A stretch of 64,000 nt of DNA. Origin: Flavobacteriales bacterium. GTDB lineage: Bacteria > Bacteroidota > Bacteroidia > Flavobacteriales_F > PHOS-HE28. Below the pieces are notes generated by a model, which saw only the letters and a program-made list of their open reading frames with translations, ran no database searches and was not told where the DNA came from. Below, in pieces: positions 42,730 to 50,978 of the stretch (positions are counted from its first letter, which is position 1; each line of letters starts with the position of its first letter). The position numbers and the translations under genes were made by a program. The DNA is taken from the NCBI GenBank assembly GCA_016718655.1, contig JADKCV010000005.1, positions 124,001-188,000 on the forward strand, in the 5' to 3' direction.

Positions 42730-44754
42730 TCAGAAGCGCACGCCCAGCGAAAGGTTCCAACCCATCCATAGTCCCAGGCGGGTGGTGCCGCTCACCTGGT
42801 CCATCAGGTTGTTCTCCGGGAGCAGCTTGCTCAGGTAGGCACCGGAATCCATATCCCGATGATCGGTGACGAGCAGATTGAGCGATGGCCCGGCAGCAAG
42901 CGAGAACCGGTCCGCCAATACCAGTCCATAGGCCAGTGTGGACCGCCCCACGAAATTCAACGCATCCACCCATTCGCCCTGTTCCATAACCTGTTCAGCG
43001 GTCAGTGTGATGTCCAACTGTCCTCGCTTGCCCAACCGTGGCGTGGATCCGAAACCGTACAAGAAGCCCCACCGACGATCGTTGTCCAACGGTGGCGAAA
43101 ACCCGACGATGTTGTGGAACCCACGGATGCCTGTTCGCAGGTGAAGACCGAGCGGGAGGACATCGCCTGTCGCGATATCGAAGCGGTGATACCCGGTGCG
43201 CGAAATGGTGAGCAGCCCGATGGCCACACCGGTCACGGTATCGCTGAGGTTGATGATGCCGACCTGTGCTCCGAAGGATCGTCGGGCGAAGTTGACCACC
43301 CCGACCTGGCCACCACTGGCCGTACCGGGAACGACATTGATGCCGAAGGTGAACTGACCACCGCTGACGTCGCGGGCATAGTTGGCCCCGAAACCCACCT
43401 GGCCTCCGGTAACACTATCGGTGGCCACGTTGGCCCCGAAGGAGACCTGGCCGCCGGTCACCGACCGAGCATAGTTCGCAGCCGCACCCACCTGCCCCCC
43501 ACCGACCTCGCCCAATGCCACGTTGCATCCACCGCTGACCTGGCCGCCATTCACACTTCCTGCATAGTTCATCGCACCGGCGACCTGGGCCTTGTTGACC
43601 GCTCCGAGCGCAATGTTCAACCCGCCACTCACCTGCACCCCATCAAGATCACCGAGCGTGACATTGGCCATACCGGAAACTTGTGTACCGGCCATTCCGC
43701 GCTTCACCACGTTCACCCCTCCGGCGATCTGGACCCCGCCCAGCGTATCCCACACCGTATTGGAAAGGCCGGCCAACTGCAATCCTTCCACCGCGCCCAT
43801 GCTGTGGTTGACACCACCGGCGACCTGAACACCGTTCGTTCTTCCCCCCACCAGGTTACCCATGCCTGCGATCTGAAGCCCCAGCATGTCGTTGCGTAGC
43901 AGGTTCACCGCGCCTCCTACCTCCACCCCTTCCAACCCACGCGCATAGCCTCCTATGATATTGAGTGATGCCCGGTTGATCACCGACCCACTGATGGCGC
44001 CATTGGTGCCGATGGTGGGTACAAAGGAGAGCTGCCAATCCCTGCGTTCTGTGAAGACCAGGCTGGCTGCTTGCTCCATCTGTATGGATGGTACCAGCAA
44101 GCGGGCCACGCCCAGGTCATCCACGCCACAGCGATCGAGGTCGCAACGTGGTTCCAACCGGTCCAGGTGGTCCTTGGGGCGCAACGTGATGCGACCCATG
44201 GCGCCGTTCCGAGGGACGTACAGCACCGTATCGTGGTAGCCGTGTCTGGAGATGAGGATCGGGGTCCGCTCCAGCTCACCGGTCACCTCCATGAGGAAGG
44301 CCCCTTGCGCATCGCTCACGGCAGCGTTGTTCCGTCGGACCTCATACATCGCGGCGCGTTCCACCGCCGCCCCGGTGGTGGCATCCAAGACCCGGCCAGT
44401 GGTGGTGAACCGCTGTTTGCGCCCCTTCGCACCCGTGATGATGATGTGGTTCCCGCTCTCCTTCCACCGGACATCCGCTGGCAGCAGGTCCTTGAGCAAT
44501 TGGTCCACCCGTTCTTCAACGGATCGCACAGTGACCAAGCTATCCCCCGGTAGGGTGGCCGCATTGTAGCTCAGCCGGAATCCACCTTCCTTGGCCAGGA
44601 GCGTCAAAGCGGTGGATAGTCGGACCTGTTCCGCGTCGATGGTGACCCGGCGATGCAGGATGGATTGTGCCGACGCCACGAACGTGCACACGGCCATGAT
44701 CCAAGCAACGCTGCCGCGTAGGATCACCCTGCCCGTATCAGCAGCCTTCGCCAT
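42730..44754 (-). CDS. STN-domain surface protein with about 16 short repeats (LA_2272-like)
   Basis: A 674-residue exported protein. After the signal peptide (ILRGSVAWIMAVCTFVASAQ) comes an STN domain (HRRVTIDAEQVRLSTALTLLAKE to GNHIIITG), the module that touches FecR-type anti-sigma factors. A carboxypeptidase-regulatory-like domain follows (TTTGRVLDATTGAAVERA). Then about 16 tandem units of 15 or 16 residues run from residue 260 to 500, consensus GGQVxxGxNxAxxxVT, for example TGGQVSFGANVATDSV. These resemble the LA_2272 surface-repeat family of Leptospira and Bacteroidota. A barrel-like C-terminus ends WNLSLGVRF. The start at 44754 overlaps the FecR gene by 17 bases. It is not a TonB receptor: no plug is present. 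Confidence 0.85.
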   Translation of the reverse strand: MAKAADTGRVILRGSVAWIMAVCTFVASAQSILHRRVTIDAEQVRLSTALTLLAKEGGFRLSYNAATLPGDSLVTVRSVEERVDQLLKDLLPADVRWKESGNHIIITGAKGRKQRFTTTGRVLDATTGAAVERAAMYEVRRNNAAVSDAQGAFLMEVTGELERTPILISRHGYHDTVLYVPRNGAMGRITLRPKDHLDRLEPRCDLDRCGVDDLGVARLLVPSIQMEQAASLVFTERRDWQLSFVPTIGTNGAISGSVINRASLNIIGGYARGLEGVEVGGAVNLLRNDMLGLQIAGMGNLVGGRTNGVQVAGGVNHSMGAVEGLQLAGLSNTVWDTLGGVQIAGGVNVVKRGMAGTQVSGMANVTLGDLDGVQVSGGLNIALGAVNKAQVAGAMNYAGSVNGGQVSGGCNVALGEVGGGQVGAAANYARSVTGGQVSFGANVATDSVTGGQVGFGANYARDVSGGQFTFGINVVPGTASGGQVGVVNFARRSFGAQVGIINLSDTVTGVAIGLLTISRTGYHRFDIATGDVLPLGLHLRTGIRGFHNIVGFSPPLDNDRRWGFLYGFGSTPRLGKRGQLDITLTAEQVMEQGEWVDALNFVGRSTLAYGLVLADRFSLAAGPSLNLLVTDHRDMDSGAYLSKLLPENNLMDQVSGTTRLGLWMGWNLSLGVRF

Positions 44755-45712
44755 CGAGCAGGTAGGACCCATCCGGGCCTTTGTCGAGTTCCAGTTCAAA
44801 GGTCTCCGCGATCACCTCAAGGATGGTCTGAACGGATTCGTCATCGAATTCCGCTGTGAGCATGCAGCGCGCCAGGTCCGGGTTGCGCAGGTCGATCGCC
44901 ACCTGGTAGATGCGCATCAACTGTTCCACGACCAAAGGCAACGGAGCTTCTTCGAACTGCAATACACGAAGGCCCCATACCTCGGCAGGTGGGCCCGCCT
45001 TACGCTCCAGGAAGTGTCGGTCCTTGTGGTACACGGCATGTTCGCCAGCGACCAGATCGACCGCATCCTTGCCCACCTGCACCCGCACCTTCCCACTTCG
45101 CACCCTTACCGTGACCGCCGCAGCGGAATCATAAGCGTTCACCTCGAAGGCGGTACCCAGGACCGTCACGTGCAGGTCACCGCTGGTAACGATGAACGGG
45201 CGTGCCACATCACGCTGTACTTCGAAGTATGCCGCACCCTGTAGCATGACCTCCCGTTCGTTCCCCATCCGGACATCCAGGGCACTACCTGGTGCAACGA
45301 TCACACGACTGCTGTCGGTCAACATCAGGTCATTCGCCACATGCGATGCTGCGTAGTGCTCGCTACGCGGTTGGAAGGCCCACAGGATGGCGAACACCAC
45401 ACCGGTAACGACCGCGGCGGCGGCCACCCAACGCGGCCACTCGGTGCTGCTCCTGATGGACCGCACACGCCCCTTGCCCTCCTGGTCGGCGATACGATCC
45501 GCCACGGTCGACCATGCCGCATCCAGGTCGACCTCCTTCAGCATATGAGCCGAACCACTCAGGTCCCATGCGGCTTGCATGCGCCGGAGTTCCTCCCCGT
45601 TCGCATGTGCGTGTGCGGCCCACTCCTCTACGCGCTGGCGTTGGGGAATATCCACTTCGCCGGACACATAGCGCGCCAAGAGATCGCTGTCGATGGGTGT
45701 TGATCCGTTCAC
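44738..45712 (-). CDS. FecR family anti-sigma factor
   Basis: A 324-residue single-pass inner-membrane regulator. The cytosolic N-terminus (LLARYVSGEVDIPQRQRVEEW) is the sigma-binding DUF4880-like part, a transmembrane helix follows at about 98-113 (VAAAAVVTGVVFAILWAF), and the periplasmic FecR domain (RVIVAPGSALDVRMGNEREVMLQGAAYFEV, VLGTAFEVNAYDSAAAVTVRVRSGKVRVQV) is complete. The C-terminal DUF4974-like region (LQFEEAPLPLVVEQLMRIYQV) is the part that meets STN domains. It starts 27 bases after the sigma gene and overlaps the STN-protein gene, so it is the link between the two. Confidence 0.94.
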   Translation of the reverse strand: MNGSTPIDSDLLARYVSGEVDIPQRQRVEEWAAHAHANGEELRRMQAAWDLSGSAHMLKEVDLDAAWSTVADRIADQEGKGRVRSIRSSTEWPRWVAAAAVVTGVVFAILWAFQPRSEHYAASHVANDLMLTDSSRVIVAPGSALDVRMGNEREVMLQGAAYFEVQRDVARPFIVTSGDLHVTVLGTAFEVNAYDSAAAVTVRVRSGKVRVQVGKDAVDLVAGEHAVYHKDRHFLERKAGPPAEVWGLRVLQFEEAPLPLVVEQLMRIYQVAIDLRNPDLARCMLTAEFDDESVQTILEVIAETFELELDKGPDGSYLLDGEGC

Positions 45713-45739
45713 GTGCGTTCAGCTATGACAACCGTACCC

Positions 45740-46306
45740 TCAAATACCCCCATCGCCTCCCCCACCCATCCAGAACAGCCAGGGCAGTAGCGGGATCAGG
45801 TCGGCCAGTTCCACGCGAAGGTCCTTCAGGGCCTTGCCCATCTGGTTCTCCACGGTCTTCACCGAGATCCCCAATCTGTCGGCCACCTCCTGGTACTTCA
45901 TGCCTTCGTAGCGGCACAGGGTGAAGACCTTTCGGCGTTCCTCCGGCAACGCGGCCACAGCGGCCTGCACCCGAGCGATCCGCTCACTGTGTTCGTCCTC
46001 CGTGGGTCCTTGCTCCTCTTCTTGATCATGCAGGTCATCGTTCAATACCCGCATGCGCGTTCCCACCTTCAACGCATTGAGGCACCGGTTGCGCACGGAT
46101 GCATAGAGATAGGGCTTGACACTGGTGGTGATGTTCACCCGTTCACGGTCCAACCACAACCGGAAGAACAGGTCCTGCACCAGGTCCTCGGCCTTGTCGC
46201 GGTCCTCCACATAACCCATCGCGAACGCGCACAACGGTCGGTAGTGCAGGCGGAAGAGGGCCTCGAATGAAGCACGATCCCCGGCGGCGATGGGTTGGAA
46301 CTCCAT
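45740..46306 (-). CDS. ECF-type RNA polymerase sigma factor
   Basis: A 188-residue sigma-70 family factor of the Bacteroidota ECF group. Region 2 is FRLHYRPLCAFAMGYVEDRDKAEDLVQDLFFRLW (shown here in two parts: FRLHYRPLCAFAMGY and VEDRDKAEDLVQDLFFRLW), and region 4 is LPEERRKVFTLCRYEGMKYQ with the helix-turn-helix VADRLGISVKTVENQMGKALK. It would be held by the FecR protein encoded next and released by a surface signal, then direct transcription of the block down to the TonB receptor. TACCTTTG on this strand ends 10 bases before the ATG, so the gene has its own -7 box of the housekeeping type. Confidence 0.94.
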   Translation of the reverse strand: MEFQPIAAGDRASFEALFRLHYRPLCAFAMGYVEDRDKAEDLVQDLFFRLWLDRERVNITTSVKPYLYASVRNRCLNALKVGTRMRVLNDDLHDQEEEQGPTEDEHSERIARVQAAVAALPEERRKVFTLCRYEGMKYQEVADRLGISVKTVENQMGKALKDLRVELADLIPLLPWLFWMGGGGDGGI

Positions 46307-46316
46307 GGCGTTCGGC

Positions 46317-46324
46317 CAAAGGTA
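46317..46324 (-). promoter_or_regulatory. Bacteroidota -7 box (TACCTTTG) before the sigma gene
   Basis: An exact TAnnTTTG match on the minus strand followed by GCC, 10 bases before the sigma-factor ATG. It suggests constitutive low-level expression of sigma and FecR. Confidence 0.55.
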
Positions 46325-46369
46325 TCCGACCCTTCCCGGACATGCTTGAAGCTGTGATGAGCGGCGCCC

Positions 46370-49300
46370 TCAGCGCAACAGTTGGCTGTGTCCGGTCAAT
46401 TCCTTCACCTGCTTGTCCGCACGGCGCAATTGCACCACATAGTAATAGACCCCATCGGGACAAGCGAGGCCGGTCCGCTGTTCCGTACCATCCCATGATC
46501 CGCTGAGCATGTCCCCTTCATGTACGAGGGTGCCCCAGCGGTTGTAGATCCACCCTGAGACACTTACGAAGCCACCGCTCAAGCGCCAATCATCGTTCAC
46601 GGCATCGCTGTTCGGAGAGAACACATTGGGTATGATCAGGTCACAGGGATCCACTTGAACGATGGCGGATGCACTGCTCAGGCAACCATTCTCATCGGTT
46701 CCGACCACGTACAGCGTGTCGGAGACGATGATGCTGATGCTCGTGCCGACCTGGCCATTGGACCACTGAGCTTGTTGGAATCCGCTCGGCAACGCGAGCA
46801 CGACCTCCGCCCCGTCGCAGATCACGGATAGCTCGGGAAGCGTGATCGGCCGGGGTTCGTTCACGATGACCGACAGGCTGCTTGTAGCCCCTACACAACC
46901 ATTCAAGGTGGGCGCACAACCATAGACACCAGCGTTCTCACCCGATGCGACCTCCACAACGACCGAGCTTCCAGAGAAAGGCCCCATCGGGGTGGTCCAC
47001 TGGAGCGAGGTGCCTTCGGGTGCCACCACATCGACACTGAACGGATCTCCTACGCAGACCGCATCAGGCCCTGTGATGGTGATAGGCAAAGGTGCGGGCC
47101 TCACATTCACCTGGACCGCTACCGTATCACCCAGACAACCCGAACGCTGCTGCAGCACATGGAGCGTGGTGGACGCGACGGGGATGAACACGTAAGTACC
47201 ACCCGTGAAAAGTACTTGCTCCAACCCGGCATCCGCGTACCACACCGGGTCCCCGGAACCGGATGCGGTCAGCGCCAGAGAAACACCAGCGCAGGCCGTG
47301 GTATCCTCAACCACCAGGTCATCGGGGAAGGTGATCACCTCCACGACCACCACCGCGCTCGTATCCCGACAACCCTCTTCGTTCGCCACCACATACGCGT
47401 AAGTCCCCGACGCGGTGACGGTGATCGATGTACCCGGAATCCCATCCGGCAGCCAGAACTGTTCATCGCCATCTGCAACGCCTTGGAGCACTGTGGTCTC
47501 CTCCTCACACAAAGTGAACGGTCCGTTGGTTATGACAGCAGCGTTCACCGGCGCGGCCACCACTTCCACTGACAAGGGCGTTGTGATGCCGCATGAGGTG
47601 ACGCTACAGGTGTACGTGCCCGGTGTGCTCACCGCTTGCTGCAAGGTGGTCCCGCTCAAGGGAGCACCCCATAGCACCGTGGCACCGGGTGCCGCAAGCA
47701 CTTGGATGACGACCTCCTCGCCCGCTCGGCAGAGGGCACCTTGCGGCTGTACGTCCATGAACGGCGTACCGTAGCTGAACAGTTCCACGTTGTTGCTCGT
47801 GACAGCGCACCCGTTCACCACCATGGTCAGGTAATACTCGCCCGGCACGGTGGTCGTCAAGTCCCCCCCCTCACCGGTTATCGGTCCCTCCGGACCATAC
47901 CAGACGTGGTCGGTGCCCGTGGTGGTGGTGGATAGTGTGGCGGACCCACCCGGACAGATGATGCCATCCGCAGGATCCACCTGGAGTACAGGGCCTGCCG
48001 GTGTGTTCAAGGTAAGGGAAGCCTGTGCCGAGAACACACATCCATTGGCATCCGTGGTGGAAGCGATGACCTGATAGATGCCTTGGGTGGTCACGAGGAT
48101 ACTATCCGGAGCGATCAGCTGCACATTGCCCGGTGACCACACCAGCGTATCGCACCCGGTGCACGTGGCGGAGAGCACCACGGGTTGCCCATCGCAGAGC
48201 CCTTGCGGACCGACCAGGGTGACCGTTACTTCGCGGGGGGGATACAGCGTGACATGGATACTATCCTGTGCATTGAACGCAAGGGTATCCGTGCCGCACG
48301 GTGCATTGGTCACCATCACCCAGAGGTCGGTCACGTACCAGCCGGTACCCGATATGGCCAACGTACCCGAAGCGCCATCCTCGCCCCCGACCGCAACAGG
48401 TGGATAGTCCAGCCCCCATGTCACCGTCAGACCGGGAGGTAGTTCATCCACCGGCACCCCGTCCAACGTCCACTGTGGCACCCAATCATAGGACACTGGT
48501 GTTCCGGGGCAGATCAACAGTGAATCGTTCAGGTCGGTATCCTCAGGGAAGGTGATGGTGAGTTCCACATCCAGGTCTGGGATCTGTGGGCTCGCATTGT
48601 CCTCCACGGGTACCACGGTCTGGCGTTGGCACCCTTGGGCATTCACCACCACGAACGTGTAGCTTCCTGTGGTATCCACACGCACGGAGTCGTCCTGTAC
48701 CTCGGTACCGTCCGGAAGCACCCAATAGAAGTCGACACCTGAAGGGACATTGGTACTCCATACCCAATGGGTCTCGGGGTCGCATAAGGGGATCAGCTGC
48801 GGGTTGGACGTGGCGGTATTGATGATCACGTCGTCCGATACCAAGGGCAGCGGCGGAGCTGGCAGTACGATCACATGGATGGTGTCCTGCCATTGGTAGC
48901 AGCCATTGGCACTGGTCACGGTGACGCTGTAGTTGCCTGTTGCATTGGCACTGATGGATGCTGCCGTACTACCGGTGGACCACGCATAGGTCAGCGGCGG
49001 TCCGAGGTAATTGGTGGCGTTTCCGGTCGTGTAGGAGAATGGTGTGTACACGTTCAAGCCTGTCGAACCACAGACCCGGACCGTATCCGTACACAGCCCT
49101 CCGGAATTCCGTCGGATGCAGATATCCGCCGTATCGCGTTCACACCCTGTACCCGTGCGGTCCCACCAATCATAGGGCGCTCGCTCCACCACATACCCCC
49201 GTGCCACGAAGCCGTCCATCAACGCCGTAGCGGTGAGTCCGACATAGGTACCATACGCATCATCATCGCAATAGGTGGTCGCACCATTACCCAAAAGACC

Positions 49301-50719
49301 CGCACCGGTGCTCACGTCCGCGGTGAAGCCCGCCACCGCCGGGAAGATCAGGTTCAACTGGAAGGAACCGGTGAAGACCACATCCTCGTCCGTGACGTAT
49401 GCGATACCCCCGGCCGACTTGGCGGACCTTCCACCGAATTGTTGTGCTTCCAGGAGGGACAACGTGGTCCGTGCATGCCGGGCCACGAACAAGTCCTGCG
49501 TGCCGGTGGCCATGAAGAGCGCATTGCCTCCATAGAGGTCCCGCAGGTCGGTGAACTGGCACGTGAACTCGCCCAGCACGGCGATACCCTGACCCCGCAA
49601 CGCCAACCCACGCGTGGTGAGGCCGTTGGTGCTCCCCACGGTGCGTTGTGTCATCAGCTGGCCCGTTGGAGACACCTCCAGGATATAGTACGCGAAGGGA
49701 TCACCACCCGGCACGTTCACTTGCGGCGGACCGAAGTAGACCATCGTCCCTTGGAGATCCCCCACCAACAAGAGGTCACCTTCGGGTGTCATCACCAGGT
49801 CGCGGACGTGGTTGAATCCAGCCCCACCGGCACGCCGGAACCATTGTTCCTGTCCGTTCGGATCGAAGCGAACGATGAACGTGGCATTCAGCAACACGTT
49901 GGGGTGCTCCTGTTGGAAGGTGATGGTGTCGCTGAATTGACCGGTGACGTAGATGCCTCCCGTTGCGTCGTGTACCACATCCACCCCGCGGTCGGCGAAG
50001 GGTGCCGAACCCGTGCGGACCCACAGTTCATTACCGGTGGCGCTGTAGCGTGCGATGAAGACATCGGTGCTGGGTGTGCCGGTGGTGGGGTCGGTGATGC
50101 TGGTGTGCGAGATGGCACCCCATGTGGCAGTGCCCCGGAACTCGCCCGTCACACATACACTTCCATCATTGGCGATGCTGACCCCACTGGGACGGTCGGT
50201 TCCGTCGTCGCCACCGCCTTGACGGATCCATTGGAGCGCTCCGTTGGACTTGTCGAGCACGGCCACGTACATATCGGAGGTTCCGCCAGCACTCACGAGC
50301 GTGGAACCCTCGAACGTTGCCGTTCCCAGGAACTCACCCGTGATGGCCACTGTACTGGTGCCCACCGCCACCTTCACACCCCGGTCGATACCCGAACCTC
50401 CGCCGCGCTTCAACCAGACCAAGGTGCCATCGGCGTTCATGCGCGCCACGAACAGGTCGATGCTCCCGCTGCTGGTCAGGTTCTGGCCAGCCAATTGCGC
50501 CGTGCCCCCGTATTCACCGGTCACATAGATGGAGCCGTCCGCATCCACTTGAACATCGGCGATATGGTTGTTGCCCAAGCCGCTCAGGTCCTTGGCCCAG
50601 TACGGTTGTGCACCAGTGCGTGCCGCCATGATAAGCACCAGCACCACCAGCAGATACCGGCATACAGCCCACCGATCCACCTTGTTTGTCACCCTGCCGT
50701 TCTCAACGCGATCACCCAT
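46370..50719 (-). CDS. Giant surface protein with SBBP-like repeats, Ig-like domains and CHU_C T9SS tail
   Basis: A 1,449-residue secreted protein. The signal peptide is CRYLLVVLVLIMAARTGAQ. The N-terminal third has SBBP-like beta-propeller repeats (VQVDADGSIYVTGEYGGTAQ, GVSIANDGSVCVTGEFRGTA and others of about 50-60 residues). The middle has a series of Ig-like or PKD-like units with paired cysteines (CDTLVWSPGNVQL, CAVTSNNVELFSYG). The C-terminus, PNVFSPNSDAVNDDWRL to YNRWGTLVHEGD and DGVYYYVVQL, is the gliding-motility-associated CHU_C domain that serves as a T9SS type B signal. The start is probably at 50719; two in-frame ATGs lie 14 and 19 codons upstream. Likely an adhesin or surface-layer protein. 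Confidence 0.88.
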   Translation of the reverse strand: MGDRVENGRVTNKVDRWAVCRYLLVVLVLIMAARTGAQPYWAKDLSGLGNNHIADVQVDADGSIYVTGEYGGTAQLAGQNLTSSGSIDLFVARMNADGTLVWLKRGGGSGIDRGVKVAVGTSTVAITGEFLGTATFEGSTLVSAGGTSDMYVAVLDKSNGALQWIRQGGGDDGTDRPSGVSIANDGSVCVTGEFRGTATWGAISHTSITDPTTGTPSTDVFIARYSATGNELWVRTGSAPFADRGVDVVHDATGGIYVTGQFSDTITFQQEHPNVLLNATFIVRFDPNGQEQWFRRAGGAGFNHVRDLVMTPEGDLLLVGDLQGTMVYFGPPQVNVPGGDPFAYYILEVSPTGQLMTQRTVGSTNGLTTRGLALRGQGIAVLGEFTCQFTDLRDLYGGNALFMATGTQDLFVARHARTTLSLLEAQQFGGRSAKSAGGIAYVTDEDVVFTGSFQLNLIFPAVAGFTADVSTGAGLLGNGATTYCDDDAYGTYVGLTATALMDGFVARGYVVERAPYDWWDRTGTGCERDTADICIRRNSGGLCTDTVRVCGSTGLNVYTPFSYTTGNATNYLGPPLTYAWSTGSTAASISANATGNYSVTVTSANGCYQWQDTIHVIVLPAPPLPLVSDDVIINTATSNPQLIPLCDPETHWVWSTNVPSGVDFYWVLPDGTEVQDDSVRVDTTGSYTFVVVNAQGCQRQTVVPVEDNASPQIPDLDVELTITFPEDTDLNDSLLICPGTPVSYDWVPQWTLDGVPVDELPPGLTVTWGLDYPPVAVGGEDGASGTLAISGTGWYVTDLWVMVTNAPCGTDTLAFNAQDSIHVTLYPPREVTVTLVGPQGLCDGQPVVLSATCTGCDTLVWSPGNVQLIAPDSILVTTQGIYQVIASTTDANGCVFSAQASLTLNTPAGPVLQVDPADGIICPGGSATLSTTTTGTDHVWYGPEGPITGEGGDLTTTVPGEYYLTMVVNGCAVTSNNVELFSYGTPFMDVQPQGALCRAGEEVVIQVLAAPGATVLWGAPLSGTTLQQAVSTPGTYTCSVTSCGITTPLSVEVVAAPVNAAVITNGPFTLCEEETTVLQGVADGDEQFWLPDGIPGTSITVTASGTYAYVVANEEGCRDTSAVVVVEVITFPDDLVVEDTTACAGVSLALTASGSGDPVWYADAGLEQVLFTGGTYVFIPVASTTLHVLQQRSGCLGDTVAVQVNVRPAPLPITITGPDAVCVGDPFSVDVVAPEGTSLQWTTPMGPFSGSSVVVEVASGENAGVYGCAPTLNGCVGATSSLSVIVNEPRPITLPELSVICDGAEVVLALPSGFQQAQWSNGQVGTSISIIVSDTLYVVGTDENGCLSSASAIVQVDPCDLIIPNVFSPNSDAVNDDWRLSGGFVSVSGWIYNRWGTLVHEGDMLSGSWDGTEQRTGLACPDGVYYYVVQLRRADKQVKELTGHSQLLR

Positions 50720-50978
50720 GCTTGAAAGATACCGCTCGAACCATTTTCGTTGCCTCGGCATGCATTCTCCGGCCATTTCGGCACCTTTCCTCCGATGCTA
50801 CCGCCCTTTCGACGCAAGCACCAAGCGTACTCGCGCCATTCTGCCCGTATCCGGCTTACGGCCCTTGCTTTGCGCCCACCCGAGCACCTACCTGGTCCTG
50901 AACGTGTGACTACTTCGTGAGCGCACCATCATTCATCAGGGAAGTTCGGATCGACCAAATCACCAGCCTATCGAAACC
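50720..50978. other. Divergent gap between the CHU_C gene and clpB
   Basis: A 259-base divergent region. TTGCTTTG at 50865-50872, followed by CGCC, is one base from the -7 consensus and points towards clpB, 106 bases before its ATG. TATCTTTC on the minus strand (50724-50731) precedes the CHU_C gene. No CIRCE element or other heat-shock operator was found. Confidence 0.4.

Noticed and set aside
43230..44050. CRISPR array
   Set aside because: The regular spacing is a protein-coding 45-48 base repeat in frame, not identical direct repeats with unique spacers.
48875..50725. 616-codon open frame antisense to the CHU_C gene
   Set aside because: Its composition is that of a shadow frame; the opposite strand has a signal peptide, repeats and a T9SS end.
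50720..50978. CIRCE or other heat-shock operator before clpB
   Set aside because: No TTAGCACTC-N9-GAGTGCTAA-like repeat was found.
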